Shown one piece after another: positions 47,283 to 57,202 of a stretch of 64,000 bases of DNA; positions within the stretch are counted from its first letter, which is position 1, and each line of letters opens with the position of its first letter. The DNA lies in contig NZ_JAHGAJ010000007.1 in the NCBI RefSeq assembly GCF_030248535.1, forward strand, positions 124,001 to 188,000. The letters are read 5' to 3'. The position numbers were made by a program, and so were the translations under genes. The notes under the pieces were generated by a model that searched no databases, was not told the DNA's origin, and saw only the letters and a list, made by a program, of their open reading frames with translations. Source of the stretch: Vibrio sp. D404a. Lineage in GTDB: Bacteria; Pseudomonadota; Gammaproteobacteria; Enterobacterales; Vibrionaceae.

Positions 47283-47876
47283 ATGAATAACAAAGCAAAT
47301 ACTCTCGCGCTTTTCGCACTCCTGATGTATTCAGGGGCATCTCTGTCTGCGGAGATTCTAATTACGCCAATGATTGGCTTTACCGGCGGCGGAGCGGTCG
47401 AAGATGAAGACGACAATACCTATGACATGGAGAATGCAGCCAGCTACTCTCTGGCCGTTGAAACACCGTTAGAAAAAGGTCGTGTTGGCTTCTTTTATTC
47501 AAACCAACAGTCTGAGCTAGACTCTTTGAAACTGGACTCATCGATTCAGTATTTGCATTTCCAGAGCAGCATTTACTACCCTGCAACCAATCAATTTTCC
47601 GGTTACCTGGGCCTAGGTTTAGGTGCATCCTATGTTGATGTGGATTGGGCCAAGGATAAATACGGATTCTCAGCGTCAATCTTTGGCGGTGTGGAGTACA
47701 AACTGTCCGATAGTCTCGCCTTCACCAGTCAACTGCGATGGCTTGGAACTGTGGTAGACAACGATACCAGTGGCGCTTGTACTGTCCCTTCGACAGGTCA
47801 AAACTGCGTGATACGATTTGATACGGACTGGATGAACCAATTTCAGGCAAACGTGGGCCTGACCTTTACCTTTTAG
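47283..47876 (+). CDS. Small outer-membrane beta-barrel protein
   Basis: A 197-residue predicted outer-membrane barrel. I start at 47283 (MNNKANTLALFALLMYSGASLSA), which opens directly with a signal peptide and has AGGATAGG upstream. The longer frame adds MDKDRP. The mature chain shows alternating amphipathic strands (VGFFYSNQQSELDSLKLDSS, YLGLGLGASYVDVDW), one Cys pair (SGACTVPSTGQNC, about 160-172) that may form a disulfide loop, and a terminal strand ANVGLTFTF ending in Phe as required for BAM recognition. Resembles eight-stranded OmpW/OmpA-like porin-type barrels. No specific function was recognised. Confidence 0.7.
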   Translation: MNNKANTLALFALLMYSGASLSAEILITPMIGFTGGGAVEDEDDNTYDMENAASYSLAVETPLEKGRVGFFYSNQQSELDSLKLDSSIQYLHFQSSIYYPATNQFSGYLGLGLGASYVDVDWAKDKYGFSASIFGGVEYKLSDSLAFTSQLRWLGTVVDNDTSGACTVPSTGQNCVIRFDTDWMNQFQANVGLTFTF

Positions 47877-47909
47877 CTGCTTAGCCACCTGCCCCACTTA
47901 GATACATAA

Positions 47910-47943
47910 AAAAATAGGCGCGGTTCAACCGCACCTATTTTGC
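47910..47943. terminator. Bidirectional terminator between two convergent barrel genes
   Basis: AAATAGG-C-GCGG and CCGC-A-CCTATTT arms with one mismatch. T-runs flank both sides, serving genes on each strand. Confidence 0.85.
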
Positions 47944-47955
47944 TGTTTTTTGGGG

Positions 47956-48360
47956 CTAAAACTTATAAGTCACGCCTACCGCACCACCAAGCTGCAATTC
48001 AGCACCAGCGTACAAATCCAACTCAGGGTGAACCTGTGCATAAGCATTCCAGCCATCGTAGAAGTTAACTTTCACACCAAGCGGAACACGGACACCAAAG
48101 TCATCTTCCCACTCAGCCCAAGCACCAACACCCACATACCAATCTAAGGGCGTTTCTGAATCAAACTTGCCGCGTTTAAGCATGTAATCGAAGGCTGCGC
48201 CATCATTACCTACTGTGACGCGATAAGTGCTATCAATTTCAATCACGGCACTCAAATCTTGGTCTAATGCCAAACCCACTTCAAGGTCTGCGTTCTCTGA
48301 CGCTTGCGATGTAAAGGCAACACTACTTATGAGTAAGCCCAATAACCCATACTGTTTCAT
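47956..48360 (-). CDS. Small outer-membrane/periplasmic beta-rich protein
   Basis: A 134-residue exported protein with signal MKQYGLLGLLISSVAFTSQA. I start at the ATG at 48360. The frame two codons longer begins with TTG, and AGGGA lies before the ATG. The mature part is acidic and made of short beta strands rich in Tyr and Trp (LDWYVGVGAWAEWEDDFGV), ending AVGVTYKF with a terminal Phe, the sign of a small outer-membrane barrel. Function not recognised. It may be related in kind to the convergent barrel gene, but no close sequence similarity is seen. Confidence 0.65.
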   Translation of the reverse strand: MKQYGLLGLLISSVAFTSQASENADLEVGLALDQDLSAVIEIDSTYRVTVGNDGAAFDYMLKRGKFDSETPLDWYVGVGAWAEWEDDFGVRVPLGVKVNFYDGWNAYAQVHPELDLYAGAELQLGGAVGVTYKF

Positions 48361-48487
48361 AATCAATCCCTATAAATATATATGCGAAGAAGCATAGATA
48401 CCTATAAAAGATAAATGTCATCTTAGAGTTAGAGAATGGTGGATGTTAAGTCAACTTAGCGAGAGTGGTGAAGAGCATACAAAAACG

Positions 48488-48512
48488 AAAAAAGGAGGCA
48501 TAAAGCCTCCTT
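48488..48512 (-). terminator. Rho-independent terminator after ptsG
   Basis: GGAGGC and GCCTCC arms around a five-base loop, then six T residues on the minus strand. Confidence 0.9.
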
Positions 48513-48532
48513 CTATTCGATTGAATCAGTGA

Positions 48533-49963
48533 TTAGCCGTTGTTACGGATCCACTCATCCATGTCTGTTTTCAGGTTGTCAGACTTAGTACCGAAGATAG
48601 CTTGAACGCCACCAGCTACTACTACTACACCAGCAGCACCTAGTTTCTTCAGTTTGTCTTGGTCAACAACTTCAGTATCAGCAACCGCTACACGTAAACG
48701 AGTGATACAAGCGTCAAGACCAGTGATGTTAGCTTTGCCACCGAATGCTGAAACAAGCTCACCAGCTAGCTCAGAACCAGTTGCTACAGCTTGATCTTCA
48801 GACTCGTCTTCACGACCAGGAGTCTTAAGGTCTAGTGCTTTGATTACTGTGCGGAATACGAAGTAGTAAAGTGCAGCGTAACCTAGGCCACAAACAACCA
48901 TTAGACCCATCTTAGACGCGTTGCCAGACAGAACTAGGAAGTCGATTAGACCGTGAGAGAAAGATGTACCGTGTACAAAACCTAGAGTGTTCGCTAGAAC
49001 GTATGCAGAACCAGCTAGTAGAGCGTGGATTGCGTACAGTACAGGAGCAACGAATAGGAATGAGAATTCGATTGGCTCTGTGATACCCGTTAGGAATGAA
49101 GTCAGAGCAGCAGATGCCATGATACCCATTACTTTAGCGCGGTTTTCAGGCTTAGCTGAGTGTGCAATTGCGATTGCAGCAGCAGGTAGACCGAACATCT
49201 TGAACATGTAACCACCGGCTAGCTGACCGAAGCCATTGCCCGCTGCACGAGATGCTTCATCGGCAACTAGGTAACAAGTAAGAACACCGTTTTGCGTTTC
49301 GCCAGCAGCGTTTACACAAGTACCAGCTTCGAAGAAGAACGGTACGTTCCAAACGTGGTGAAGACCGAATGGGATTAGTGAACGCTCGATGATGCCGTAG
49401 ATACCAAACGCAACTTGTGGGTTTTGGTGTGCAGCCCAATCAGAGAACGCAGCAATTGCGCCGCCAACTGGTGGCCATACGATAGAAAGTACGATTGCAA
49501 GACCGATTGCAGAGAAACCAGTGATGATTGGCACAGCACGCTTACCAGCGAAGAAGCCAAGGTACTCTGGAAGTTGGATACGGAAGAAGCGGTTGAATGC
49601 CCAAGCAGCAACACCACCGACTAGGATACCACCTAGTACACCAGTATCGATTTTCTCAACGCCCATAACACCAGCCATTACGCCTAGTGTTGCTGTCATG
49701 ATACCGTAACCAACGATAGCAGCTAGACCCGCTACACCGTCGTTGTTTGTAAAGCCAAGTGCAACACCTACTGCGAATAGTAGAGCCATTTGACCGAATA
49801 CCGAACCACCAGCTTGTTCCATTAGGTTAGAAACAATCTCTGGAATGAAAGGAAGGTCCGCTGCACCAACACCAAGCAAAATACCCGCAACTGGTAAAAC
49901 TGATACTGGAAGCATCAGAGACTTACCAACTTTCTGCAGGCTAGCAAAAAGGTTCTTAAACAT
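48533..49963 (-). CDS. ptsG: Glucose-specific PTS enzyme IIBC
   Basis: Membrane permease and phosphotransferase for glucose uptake, 476 residues. The IIC part (about 10-385) has about ten helices with [16 protein letters not shown] and [18 protein letters not shown]. The IIB part at the C-terminus carries the phospho-Cys419 in [10 protein letters not shown]. The start [27 protein letters not shown] agrees with E. coli PtsG. Codon use is strongly biased, so expression is high. It follows ycfH in the same orientation but has its own 445-bp promoter region. Mlc, its expected repressor, is encoded about 5 kb away in this window. Confidence 0.96.
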   Translation of the reverse strand: MFKNLFASLQKVGKSLMLPVSVLPVAGILLGVGAADLPFIPEIVSNLMEQAGGSVFGQMALLFAVGVALGFTNNDGVAGLAAIVGYGIMTATLGVMAGVMGVEKIDTGVLGGILVGGVAAWAFNRFFRIQLPEYLGFFAGKRAVPIITGFSAIGLAIVLSIVWPPVGGAIAAFSDWAAHQNPQVAFGIYGIIERSLIPFGLHHVWNVPFFFEAGTCVNAAGETQNGVLTCYLVADEASRAAGNGFGQLAGGYMFKMFGLPAAAIAIAHSAKPENRAKVMGIMASAALTSFLTGITEPIEFSFLFVAPVLYAIHALLAGSAYVLANTLGFVHGTSFSHGLIDFLVLSGNASKMGLMVVCGLGYAALYYFVFRTVIKALDLKTPGREDESEDQAVATGSELAGELVSAFGGKANITGLDACITRLRVAVADTEVVDQDKLKKLGAAGVVVVAGGVQAIFGTKSDNLKTDMDEWIRNNG

Positions 49964-50227
49964 GTTTATGCTCCTGATAAAGATAAAATAATTATATGGG
50001 TTCTAACGGCACACCCCCGTAGCCTAAATGTTAGCACCCAGTGAAAATGTAACCATGTATTGCATTATATTTTCTGCCGCTAAATATATATTGATGGGTG
50101 ACAAAGTTTCTAGTCACTTACGAAATTTAGTTTCAAAACACGTCTTGGATCACATGTCAAATTTAAAAATGCAATGGTTTACAGCGGTGTAAATTATTGA
50201 TTTTTATCATTTATTTATTGAAGCCTT

Positions 50228-50252
50228 ATTATTTTACGGGGTAAATAAAATA
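50228..50252 (-). promoter_or_regulatory. Candidate Mlc operator upstream of ptsG
   Basis: TTTAC-GGG-GTAAA core (50234-50246) with TTATTA and TAAAATAA flanks, similar to enteric Mlc sites. The distance of about 270 bp from the ptsG start is large, which lowers confidence. Confidence 0.35.
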
Positions 50253-50363
50253 AAGGGCAATGTTATTTCACGTAACAAATTTACAAATGTTGCATTTCAT
50301 GCTCTCAAGTTCAACATAATTCGTAAACATTAAAAAAGTTGAGCGTTTTGGTGATCTAATACG

Positions 50364-50395
50364 CAAAAAAGGGAGCTCACGCTCCCTTTTGTTTA
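50364..50395. terminator. Terminator of the fab-holB-ycfH cluster
   Basis: GGGAGC-TCAC-GCTCCC with six T residues on the minus strand and TTTTGTTT on the plus strand. Confidence 0.9.
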
Positions 50396-50408
50396 TTAAC
50401 TTTACTTT

Positions 50409-51176
50409 TTATCGCAAAAAAAGTTTTTGATAATTTTCTGTGGTTTTTTGTGCAATTTCTTTCATTGAGATTCCCTTGAGCTGTGCGATATACGCAGCCA
50501 CTTCCACTACATATGCAGGCTGATTCTGTTTACCACGATATGGTACAGGTGCCAAGTATGGGGAATCTGTTTCAATCAGTAGCCTATCCAGTGGGATATT
50601 TTTAACCACTTCCTTCAACTCAGTTGCTTGCCTAAAGGTTACGATCCCTGAAATAGAGATATAAAACCCAAGTTCCATAGCAGCATCAGCGAAAGCTTGA
50701 TCTTCTGTAAAACAGTGAATTACACCACCACACTTCTGCGCGCCACCCTCACGTAGAATCGCCAGCGTATCTTCGCGTGCATTGCGTGTGTGGATAATTA
50801 ACGGTTTATTCAACTCAACAGCCAAGGCTACATGCTGCTTAAAACGCTCTTGTTGTAGTGCTGCCGTTTCAGGTTGGTAATGGTAATCCAACCCCGTTTC
50901 ACCAATAGCCACAACCTTATCGTCAGCGGCGTAGCGACGCATTCGGTCAAAGTCGAAATCGCTTTCTACATCCAATGGATGCACACCACACGACGCATGC
51001 ACATTGTCAAAAGGGGCGATCATTTCGATCATGTTTTCAAAGGAATCGAGCGTTACACCCACAGAAAGCAGCTGTTCAACATTGGCTGCTTTCGCTTTAT
51101 TAACTACATCTTCTACGCTGGTGTGCAAATCTTGATAGTCCAGCTTGTCTAGATGACAATGGGAATCTACAAACAT
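50409..51176 (-). CDS. ycfH: TatD-family metal-dependent hydrolase YcfH
   Basis: TatD-type deoxyribonuclease-like TIM-barrel hydrolase, 255 residues. Metal ligands are seen in DSHCHLD (about 4-10), GETGLDYHY (about 92-100), IHTRNA and HCFTE, and TDSPYLAPVPYRGKQN near 203-218. The gene order holB-ycfH-ptsG is as in E. coli. Its start overlaps the end of holB by ten bases, so translation is coupled. The biological substrate of YcfH is not settled. A bidirectional terminator closes the cluster. Confidence 0.94.
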   Translation of the reverse strand: MFVDSHCHLDKLDYQDLHTSVEDVVNKAKAANVEQLLSVGVTLDSFENMIEMIAPFDNVHASCGVHPLDVESDFDFDRMRRYAADDKVVAIGETGLDYHYQPETAALQQERFKQHVALAVELNKPLIIHTRNAREDTLAILREGGAQKCGGVIHCFTEDQAFADAAMELGFYISISGIVTFRQATELKEVVKNIPLDRLLIETDSPYLAPVPYRGKQNQPAYVVEVAAYIAQLKGISMKEIAQKTTENYQKLFLR

Positions 51177-52132
51177 GTTTCCTCACAAGTGGCAATAAGC
51201 CAATTCATTATCAGTAACTCTTTGTTGAGCCCTGGGTGTTGCTTTAACTGTTCCAGTAATACTAGAAGTTGATTCGATGATTTGTATGCAGACTGGTACG
51301 AGAGTGTCGCAGCCAATGCTTGTGCACTGGGCAACAACGACGGATTCTGAATACCAAAATGTACCTTCTGTACATCGGATAACAAATGCCACAACCAGCT
51401 CAGCTGAACCACAGGATCTTTCGCCAATTCAGAGGCCATTTGCATCAGATTGATATCCGTGCGCTGAACGATCTTTGAAAAGCGTTCGAACAGTTGTTTT
51501 GAACTGTCTAAACCGCCTTCTTCGACCATAGCTTTAGCGAGCAGAGGCGCATTATCATTCAAGGCCAATGCGTACTGAGGGACGGTTTTACCAAGCTCTT
51601 GTTCAAGCCATTCACACCCAAGCTCAATACTCGGAGAGCTCACCGTAAACTGCTGGCAACGGCTCACAATCGTTGGCATCAAGCGGTGGCTATTTTGGCT
51701 TACCAACACAAAAACACACTCACTAGAAGGCTCTTCTAACGTCTTAAGTAGAGCATTCGATGCCGATTCGTTCATAGCTTCAGCTGGGCTGATCACGATG
51801 ACACGTAGGCCATTCAATTGCGATGACTCCTGTGCCCAGCGATTACTCGCTCGGATTTGATCAACAGTGATCGCCTTCCCCTCTTTTTCAGGAGAGATGA
51901 CGTGAAAGTCAGGGTGACTGCCCGACTTCATCAGTTCACAGCTATGACAAAAACCACACGCTTCGCTTTCATAGTTCATGCACATCAAAGACGCGGTGAG
52001 TTGGTCGACAGCCTCATCAATACCTAACCCCTGTGGTGCATTCACAATCGAGGAGTTAGGGAATCGCCCCGCTTCTAAGCTCTTTTTCCACTCATTCCAA
52101 AGTGGCAAGAGCCATGGGTATAACTCGGTCAT
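51167..52132 (-). CDS. holB: DNA polymerase III delta-prime subunit
   Basis: Clamp-loader stator subunit, 321 residues, cytoplasmic. The N-terminal AAA-like domain contains the zinc-binding Cys cluster CGFCHSC (about 58-64). SNASNALLKTLEEP (about 122-133) matches the sensor-1/SRC-like region, and RCQQF is characteristic. As in other delta-prime subunits the Walker A Lys motif is absent (NAPQGLGIDEAV). It overlaps ycfH by ten bases and lies seven bases after tmk in the leftward operon. Confidence 0.93.
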   Translation of the reverse strand: MTELYPWLLPLWNEWKKSLEAGRFPNSSIVNAPQGLGIDEAVDQLTASLMCMNYESEACGFCHSCELMKSGSHPDFHVISPEKEGKAITVDQIRASNRWAQESSQLNGLRVIVISPAEAMNESASNALLKTLEEPSSECVFVLVSQNSHRLMPTIVSRCQQFTVSSPSIELGCEWLEQELGKTVPQYALALNDNAPLLAKAMVEEGGLDSSKQLFERFSKIVQRTDINLMQMASELAKDPVVQLSWLWHLLSDVQKVHFGIQNPSLLPSAQALAATLSYQSAYKSSNQLLVLLEQLKQHPGLNKELLIMNWLIATCEETCL

Positions 52133-52139
52133 GTTTAAC

Positions 52140-52772
52140 CTACTGCTGCTCTAACCAAGTTGTTAGAGCTTGTTTAATGTCTGCGGCAACCTGCTCGATC
52201 TCTTGCTCTGCATTGATCACCAATACAGAGTCATCTTGTGCGGCAATCTCTAAGTAGCGTTCGCGGGTGCGGTCAAAAAATGAGATATCCATCTTTTCGA
52301 TACGGTCCAGCTCACCGCGTCCACGTGCACGCTCAAGACCAACACGTGGGTCCAGATCTAAATATAGGGTTAAATCCGGCTTAAAATCGCCTAGGGTTGT
52401 CTCTTTCAACGATGTCATCGTGTTACGCGCGATCTGACGACCGCCGCCTTGGTAAGCTTGTGAAGACATATCATGACGATCGCCTAATACCCACTTTCCT
52501 TCTGCAAGAGCGGGTTTAATGACGTTCTCAACCAACTGAACACGCGCTGCATACATCAGTAGCAGCTCAGTCATATCTTGCAGCTGCTCGCCTTCATGCT
52601 CTTCTTTGACCAAAGCACGCATCTTCTCTGCGAGAACCGTGCCGCCAGGCTCACGAGTATTGACGACCTCAGCCACACCCGACGCCTTTAGCGTTGCCAG
52701 AATTGCGTTGATCGCGGTACTTTTGCCCGCGCCTTCTAGACCTTCTACGGTAATAAACTTCGACTGATTCAT
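52140..52772 (-). CDS. tmk: Thymidylate kinase
   Basis: Phosphorylates dTMP to dTDP for DNA synthesis, 210 residues. The P-loop is GLEGAGKST (10-18), the DR(Y/H) motif appears as [17 protein letters not shown] (about 96-112), and TREPGGT (about 39-45) holds substrate-binding residues. The lid [12 protein letters not shown] places Arg residues as in the E. coli type II enzyme. Operon position between mltG and holB agrees with enteric order. Confidence 0.96.
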   Translation of the reverse strand: MNQSKFITVEGLEGAGKSTAINAILATLKASGVAEVVNTREPGGTVLAEKMRALVKEEHEGEQLQDMTELLLMYAARVQLVENVIKPALAEGKWVLGDRHDMSSQAYQGGGRQIARNTMTSLKETTLGDFKPDLTLYLDLDPRVGLERARGRGELDRIEKMDISFFDRTRERYLEIAAQDDSVLVINAEQEIEQVAADIKQALTTWLEQQ

Positions 52773-52783
52773 AGCTCTGTTCT

Positions 52784-53800
52784 TTATTTATTTTTTCTTA
52801 GTTGTTTTAGGTAAGCTCGTACTGCACGGTTGTGCTCAGCCAAACTTTTTGAAAATACGTGACCACCAGTACCACTTGCCACAAAGTAAAGATAGTTACT
52901 CTCTTCAGGGTTAAGTGCTGCATTGATAGATGCTCGCCCCGCCATCGCGATTGGCGTTGGTGGAAGGCCATTGATGGTATAGGTGTTGTACGGTGTTGGT
53001 GTTCTTAAGTCTTTCTTACGAATGTTACCATCATAGCTGTCGCCCATGCCGTAGATAACAGTTGGGTCAGTTTGCAGACGCATACGCTTATTTAGACGAT
53101 TAACGAATACCGATGAAACGCGCTCGCGCTCAGACGCCACTGCGGTTTCTTTCTCAATGATAGATGCCAGAATCAGCGCTTCATAGGGTGACTTCAGTGG
53201 CAGTTTTTCAGCGCGGCTTTCCCACTCTTGATTAACCACGTCCATCAAATCTTGATGCGCACGTTTCAATAAATCTAAATCGCTTGTACCATAGGTGTAG
53301 TGATAAGTCTCTGCTAAAAACAGGCCTTCTAGCTTCTTGTGTTCAACACCTAATAGCTCAGCAATCTCTTCTTCAGATACGCCTTGTAGGGTCTGTTCAA
53401 TGAACTCATTTTGCTCAAGTTGCGTGCGCCACTCGTCAAAACGACTGCCTTCAACAAAGGTAATCGTAAATTGGTGCTCTTTGCCCTCAACCAATACTTG
53501 AAGGGCTTGGTTTAGTGTTAGCTCGGGTTCCAATAAGAAAGTGCCCGCTTTGACATCAACCAGCTCTGGGTGAAGCTTACGGATCAACTTGCTGTATGGA
53601 GAAGCCGTAAACAAGCCTTCGTTGACCAGTTTATTGAGTACACGGTTGAAACTCGTGCCCGGTGCGACAGTAATAACCTGTGGCTTATCCAATTGAATCA
53701 CTTGTTTTAAGTGATCTTGTGCTTGGTTATAGATATAAAACGCGCCAGATGCCGCAACAACCAAACATAGAACGAAAAAAATAAATAACTTCTTAATCAC
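52784..53800 (-). CDS. mltG: Endolytic murein transglycosylase MltG
   Basis: Inner-membrane lytic transglycosylase that ends glycan strand growth, 338 residues. One membrane helix (about 4-24), a LysM-like subdomain (about 40-105), and a YceG catalytic domain with Glu218 in ASIIEKETA follow. Downstream [21 protein letters not shown] and [16 protein letters not shown] are family hallmarks. ATGA overlap of four bases with pabC shows translational coupling. Confidence 0.95.
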   Translation of the reverse strand: MIKKLFIFFVLCLVVAASGAFYIYNQAQDHLKQVIQLDKPQVITVAPGTSFNRVLNKLVNEGLFTASPYSKLIRKLHPELVDVKAGTFLLEPELTLNQALQVLVEGKEHQFTITFVEGSRFDEWRTQLEQNEFIEQTLQGVSEEEIAELLGVEHKKLEGLFLAETYHYTYGTSDLDLLKRAHQDLMDVVNQEWESRAEKLPLKSPYEALILASIIEKETAVASERERVSSVFVNRLNKRMRLQTDPTVIYGMGDSYDGNIRKKDLRTPTPYNTYTINGLPPTPIAMAGRASINAALNPEESNYLYFVASGTGGHVFSKSLAEHNRAVRAYLKQLRKNK

Positions 53801-54606
53801 GAGTTTAAAAGTCCTTGAAGGGTACGTGTGATAGGTCCAATTTCAAATGATGTTTCTTTGATTTGTGTGACTGGAGCGATACCGAGTATCGAATTGGTCA
53901 TAAAGACTTCGTCGCTAGCAAGCAGATGGTCAAGATTAAAATGTCCCACGCTTACTTCAGCAATATCTTGAAGAGCAAGCAAAGCCTGTCTACGCATCAC
54001 ACCCGCGACGCCACTCTCAGTTAGCTTAGGCGTATAGACATGTGAGCCCTTAATCCAAAAGAGATTTGCCATCGTCGTTTCGACAACCTGATCGTTGATA
54101 TCTAATGCAATACCATCGACATAGCCCGCTTCATCCATCTCGGCCTTCATAATAATCTGTTCAAGACGGTTATTATGTTTGTGTCCAGCAAGCATTGGTG
54201 AGAGGCCAAGCTTATGTTGACACAATCCTAAATGTACACCGGATTGCTGCCACTCTAAATAATGTTCTGGGTAAGCAAACGTGCTAATCGTCACCACAGG
54301 CGCAGTTGCACCCATAGGGCTATACCCACGGCCGCCAGAGCCGCGACTTACATGCAGTTTAATACCACCTAGCCCCTCTTGAGAGACTGAGCTCAGTGCT
54401 TGCTTTAACCATAGGTCGACAAGGTTCCAATCTAACGGCGCAATACGCAAAGCCGCTAGGCATGCATTAACGCGCTGTTGGTGATCATTGTAATGCTTAA
54501 TTTCACCATCGAATGTCAACATCGTGGTAAAACAGCCGTCACCATACTGGAAAGAGCGATCGCTTAAAGCAATCGTCTGCTGGCTTTCTCCGTCAACCCA
54601 AAACAT
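53797..54606 (-). CDS. pabC: Aminodeoxychorismate lyase
   Basis: PLP-dependent fold-type IV enzyme that makes p-aminobenzoate from aminodeoxychorismate for folate, 269 residues. I start at 54606 (MFWVDGESQQTIALSDRSFQYGDGCFTT), where GGAG lies six bases upstream and homologues begin. The frame extends 19 codons further, but that stretch is the fabF terminator hairpin. The PLP Lys lies in HKHNNRLEQIIMKAEMDEAG (about 138-157). TNSILGIAPVTQI at the C-terminus is typical. Overlaps mltG by four bases. Confidence 0.93.
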   Translation of the reverse strand: MFWVDGESQQTIALSDRSFQYGDGCFTTMLTFDGEIKHYNDHQQRVNACLAALRIAPLDWNLVDLWLKQALSSVSQEGLGGIKLHVSRGSGGRGYSPMGATAPVVTISTFAYPEHYLEWQQSGVHLGLCQHKLGLSPMLAGHKHNNRLEQIIMKAEMDEAGYVDGIALDINDQVVETTMANLFWIKGSHVYTPKLTESGVAGVMRRQALLALQDIAEVSVGHFNLDHLLASDEVFMTNSILGIAPVTQIKETSFEIGPITRTLQGLLNS

Positions 54607-54617
54607 GTTTTTCTCCA

Positions 54618-54660
54618 TAAAAAGAAACGGCTCAATGCTAAGCATCAAGCCGTTTAAAAA
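54618..54660 (-). terminator. Terminator between fabF and pabC
   Basis: On the minus strand: AAACGGCT-T-GATGC, loop TTA, GCAT-TG-AGCCGTTT, then CTTTTT, directly before the pabC ribosome site. It separates the fatty-acid part from the pabC-mltG-tmk-holB-ycfH part, at least partially. Confidence 0.85.
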
Positions 54661-54709
54661 CAAGTCTAATTAATGACTATCTACGATGTTTGAGTCTTTT
54701 ATAAGATGA

Positions 54710-55954
54710 TTAAATCTTTTTGAAGATCAAACAGCCGTTTGTGCCACCAAAGCCGAAAGAGTTACACGCCGCATATTCCATGCCGCTTACTTCACGAGCT
54801 GTGTGTGGTACTAGGTCAATGTCTAGACCCTCTTCAGGATCGTCTAGGTTAATTGTTGGTGGAACCACTTGGTCAACCAGAGACATTGCTGTGATGATAG
54901 CTTCTGCAGAGCCTGCAGCGCCTAGAAGGTGACCCGTCATCGATTTAGTCGAAGACACAAGAACCTGCTTGTAACCTGCTTCACCAAGGGCACGCTTAAT
55001 GCCTTTGATTTCTGCTACGTCACCTGCTGGTGTCGATGTACCGTGTGCGTTTACATAACCGATCTGTTCACCAGTAATGCCTGCATCACGCATCGCCGCT
55101 TCCATTGCTAGTGCGCCACCTGAACCATCTTCACTTGGAGAAGTCATGTGGTAAGCGTCACCAGACATACCGAAGCCTACTAGCTCACAGTAGATCTTAG
55201 CGCCACGTGCTTTAGCGTGTTCGTACTCTTCTAGTACCATCATGCCTGCACCGTCACCTAGAACGAAGCCATCACGGCCTTTATCCCACGGGCGAGAAGC
55301 TTTTTGAGGCTCATCGTTACGTGTTGAAAGCGCTTTAGCTGCACCGAAGCCACCCATACCTAGAGGTGTAGATGCTTTCTCAGCACCACCCGCTAACATC
55401 GCATCTGCATCGCCGTATGCAATCATACGAGCTGCGTGACCGATGTTGTGTAGACCAGTCGTACATGCTGTCGAGATAGCGATGTTTGGACCACGTAGAC
55501 CACGCATGATAGACATGTGACCCGCGATCATGTTTACGATGGTTGACGGTACAAAGAATGGGCTGATTTTACGAGGGCCTTTTTCAGTCAGAGCTTGGTG
55601 ACCTGCTTCGATCAAACCTAAGCCGCCGATACCAGAACCGATAGCCACACCAATACGTGGTGCGTTCTCATCAGTAACGGTTAGACCAGAATCATCAAGT
55701 GCCTGAACACCTGCTGCGACGCCGTACTGGATGAATAGATCCATTTTACGAGCATCTTTTTTAGACATGTACTCTTCGCAGTTAAAGTCTTTAACTAGAC
55801 CTGCAAAACGAGTTGAGAAATTGGTTGCATCAAAGTGCTCGATATTCACGATACCACTTTGACCAGCTAGCAGGGCTTTCCAAGAAGATTCTACAGTGTT
55901 GCCTACCGGTGACAACATACCCATGCCAGTGACAACTACACGACGCTTGGACAC
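54710..55954 (-). CDS. fabF: 3-oxoacyl-ACP synthase II (KAS II)
   Basis: Condensing enzyme for fatty-acid elongation, including temperature-dependent cis-vaccenate synthesis, 414 residues. Catalytic Cys164 is in [11 protein letters not shown], with the two His in [11 protein letters not shown] (about 300-310) and [16 protein letters not shown] (about 338-353). The Gly-rich end [15 protein letters not shown] is the family signature. Follows acpP after about 90 bases with an intervening hairpin, as in E. coli. Confidence 0.97.
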   Translation of the reverse strand: MSKRRVVVTGMGMLSPVGNTVESSWKALLAGQSGIVNIEHFDATNFSTRFAGLVKDFNCEEYMSKKDARKMDLFIQYGVAAGVQALDDSGLTVTDENAPRIGVAIGSGIGGLGLIEAGHQALTEKGPRKISPFFVPSTIVNMIAGHMSIMRGLRGPNIAISTACTTGLHNIGHAARMIAYGDADAMLAGGAEKASTPLGMGGFGAAKALSTRNDEPQKASRPWDKGRDGFVLGDGAGMMVLEEYEHAKARGAKIYCELVGFGMSGDAYHMTSPSEDGSGGALAMEAAMRDAGITGEQIGYVNAHGTSTPAGDVAEIKGIKRALGEAGYKQVLVSSTKSMTGHLLGAAGSAEAIITAMSLVDQVVPPTINLDDPEEGLDIDLVPHTAREVSGMEYAACNSFGFGGTNGCLIFKKI

Positions 55955-56012
55955 GATTTTACACTCCGGGGATTGAAATGATTTAGGATGAGGATAGATG
56001 AGTTAGATAAAA

Positions 56013-56039
56013 CACAGGCGGTCGAGGTGACCGCCTGGG
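56013..56039 (-). terminator. Intercistronic hairpin between acpP and fabF
   Basis: CAGGCGGTC-N5-GACCGCCTG, then TGTGTTTTAT on the minus strand. Likely a leaky terminator that lets acpP be made in large excess over fabF. Confidence 0.65.
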
Positions 56040-56047
56040 AGAGATTA

Positions 56048-56281
56048 TTACTGAGCGCTAGTTACGTAATCGATAGCAGCTTGAACAGTAGTAATTTTCT
56101 CAGCTTCTTCATCTGGGATTTCAGTGTCGAATTCTTCTTCTAGAGCCATTACTAGCTCAACAGTGTCTAGAGAATCAGCACCTAGGTCATCAACGAAAGA
56201 AGCTTCGTTTTTAACTTCTGCTTCGTCTACACCTAGTTGTTCAACAATGATTTTCTTTACGCGTTCTTCGAGGTTGCTCAT
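56048..56281 (-). CDS. acpP: Acyl carrier protein
   Basis: Carries growing acyl chains on a phosphopantetheine arm, 77 residues, highly acidic. The prosthetic-group Ser37 is in [20 protein letters not shown]. Length and sequence are nearly those of E. coli AcpP. Its 166-base upstream gap from fabG probably holds an extra promoter, and a hairpin follows. Confidence 0.98.
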   Translation of the reverse strand: MSNLEERVKKIIVEQLGVDEAEVKNEASFVDDLGADSLDTVELVMALEEEFDTEIPDEEAEKITTVQAAIDYVTSAQ

Positions 56282-56447
56282 TTTTTCTTTTCCTTTACAG
56301 AGTTCGCTTTATGCGATGTTTTCCGTAGTTTATTCAATCTATTAAAAGTTGCAAGGCCAACTTTTCTGGTCAAACCACAATTTTAGCGATTTTAACCGAA
56401 ATTACGTATGATTTTGACTTAAATCATGCACAAATGTTGCACACAAT

Positions 56448-57182
56448 TTACACCATGTACATACCGCCATTGACGTGAAGTGTTTCACCTGTGATATAAG
56501 CTGCCGCAGGCGACGCCAAAAATACCACAGCTTCAGCGATTTCGCGAGGGTCACCTAGACGACCTGCTGGTACATTCGCCAAAGTTGCTGCACGTTGGTC
56601 ATCATTTAGCGCTTTTGTCATGTCTGTTTCAATAAAGCCAGGTGCAACTGTGTTCACTGTCACACCACGAGAAGCTACTTCACGTGCCATAGACTTAGTG
56701 AAACCGATAACACCTGCTTTAGCTGCAGCGTAGTTTGCTTGGCCAGCGTTACCCATAGTACCAACAACAGAACCTACGTTGATGATACGGCCTTCACGCT
56801 TCTTCATCATGCCACGAAGTACAGCTTTAGACATGCGGTAGATAGGCGTTAGGTTAGTATCGATGATATCGTTCCACTCGTCATCTTTCATGCGCATAAG
56901 TAGGTTATCGCGTGTGATACCAGCATTGTTCACTAGGATATCAATCGCACCAAACTCATCGTTGATGGTTTTTAGTGTTGCAGCGATAGAATCAACATCT
57001 GTTACGTTCAGAGCAAGACCTTTACCGTTCTCACCAAGATACTCGCTGATCGCAGCAGCACCGTTTTCTGACGTTGCAGTACCGATAACTTTAGCACCGC
57101 GCTCAACTAGTAGTTCAGCGATAGCACGACCGATACCACGGCTTGCACCTGTAACTAGTGCAACTTTGCCTTCTAAATTCAT
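56448..57182 (-). CDS. fabG: 3-oxoacyl-ACP reductase
   Basis: NADPH-dependent SDR that reduces 3-oxoacyl-ACP, 244 residues from ATG at 57182. An ATG directly before it (57185) is equally open, but 244 residues is the family length. Cofactor motif TGASRGIGRAIA (about 12-23), NNAGITRDNLLMRMKDDEW, catalytic Ser in NVGSVVGTMGNAGQANY with YAAAK, and the end ETLHVNGGMYMV are diagnostic. Lies 18-20 bases after fabD. Confidence 0.97.
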   Translation of the reverse strand: MNLEGKVALVTGASRGIGRAIAELLVERGAKVIGTATSENGAAAISEYLGENGKGLALNVTDVDSIAATLKTINDEFGAIDILVNNAGITRDNLLMRMKDDEWNDIIDTNLTPIYRMSKAVLRGMMKKREGRIINVGSVVGTMGNAGQANYAAAKAGVIGFTKSMAREVASRGVTVNTVAPGFIETDMTKALNDDQRAATLANVPAGRLGDPREIAEAVVFLASPAAAYITGETLHVNGGMYMV

Positions 57183-57202
57183 CATAACTTCTCTTTATGT
57201 CG

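Larger units (their letters stand above)
49964..50408. other. ptsG promoter and leader region
   Basis: About 445 bp, very AT-rich, without a gene. It contains the terminator of the ycfH operon, a candidate Mlc operator (listed separately) and an inverted repeat GTGAC-N10-GTCAC (50098-50117) of unknown role. The distance from the candidate operator to ATG implies a long leader if transcription starts near it. Confidence 0.55.
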
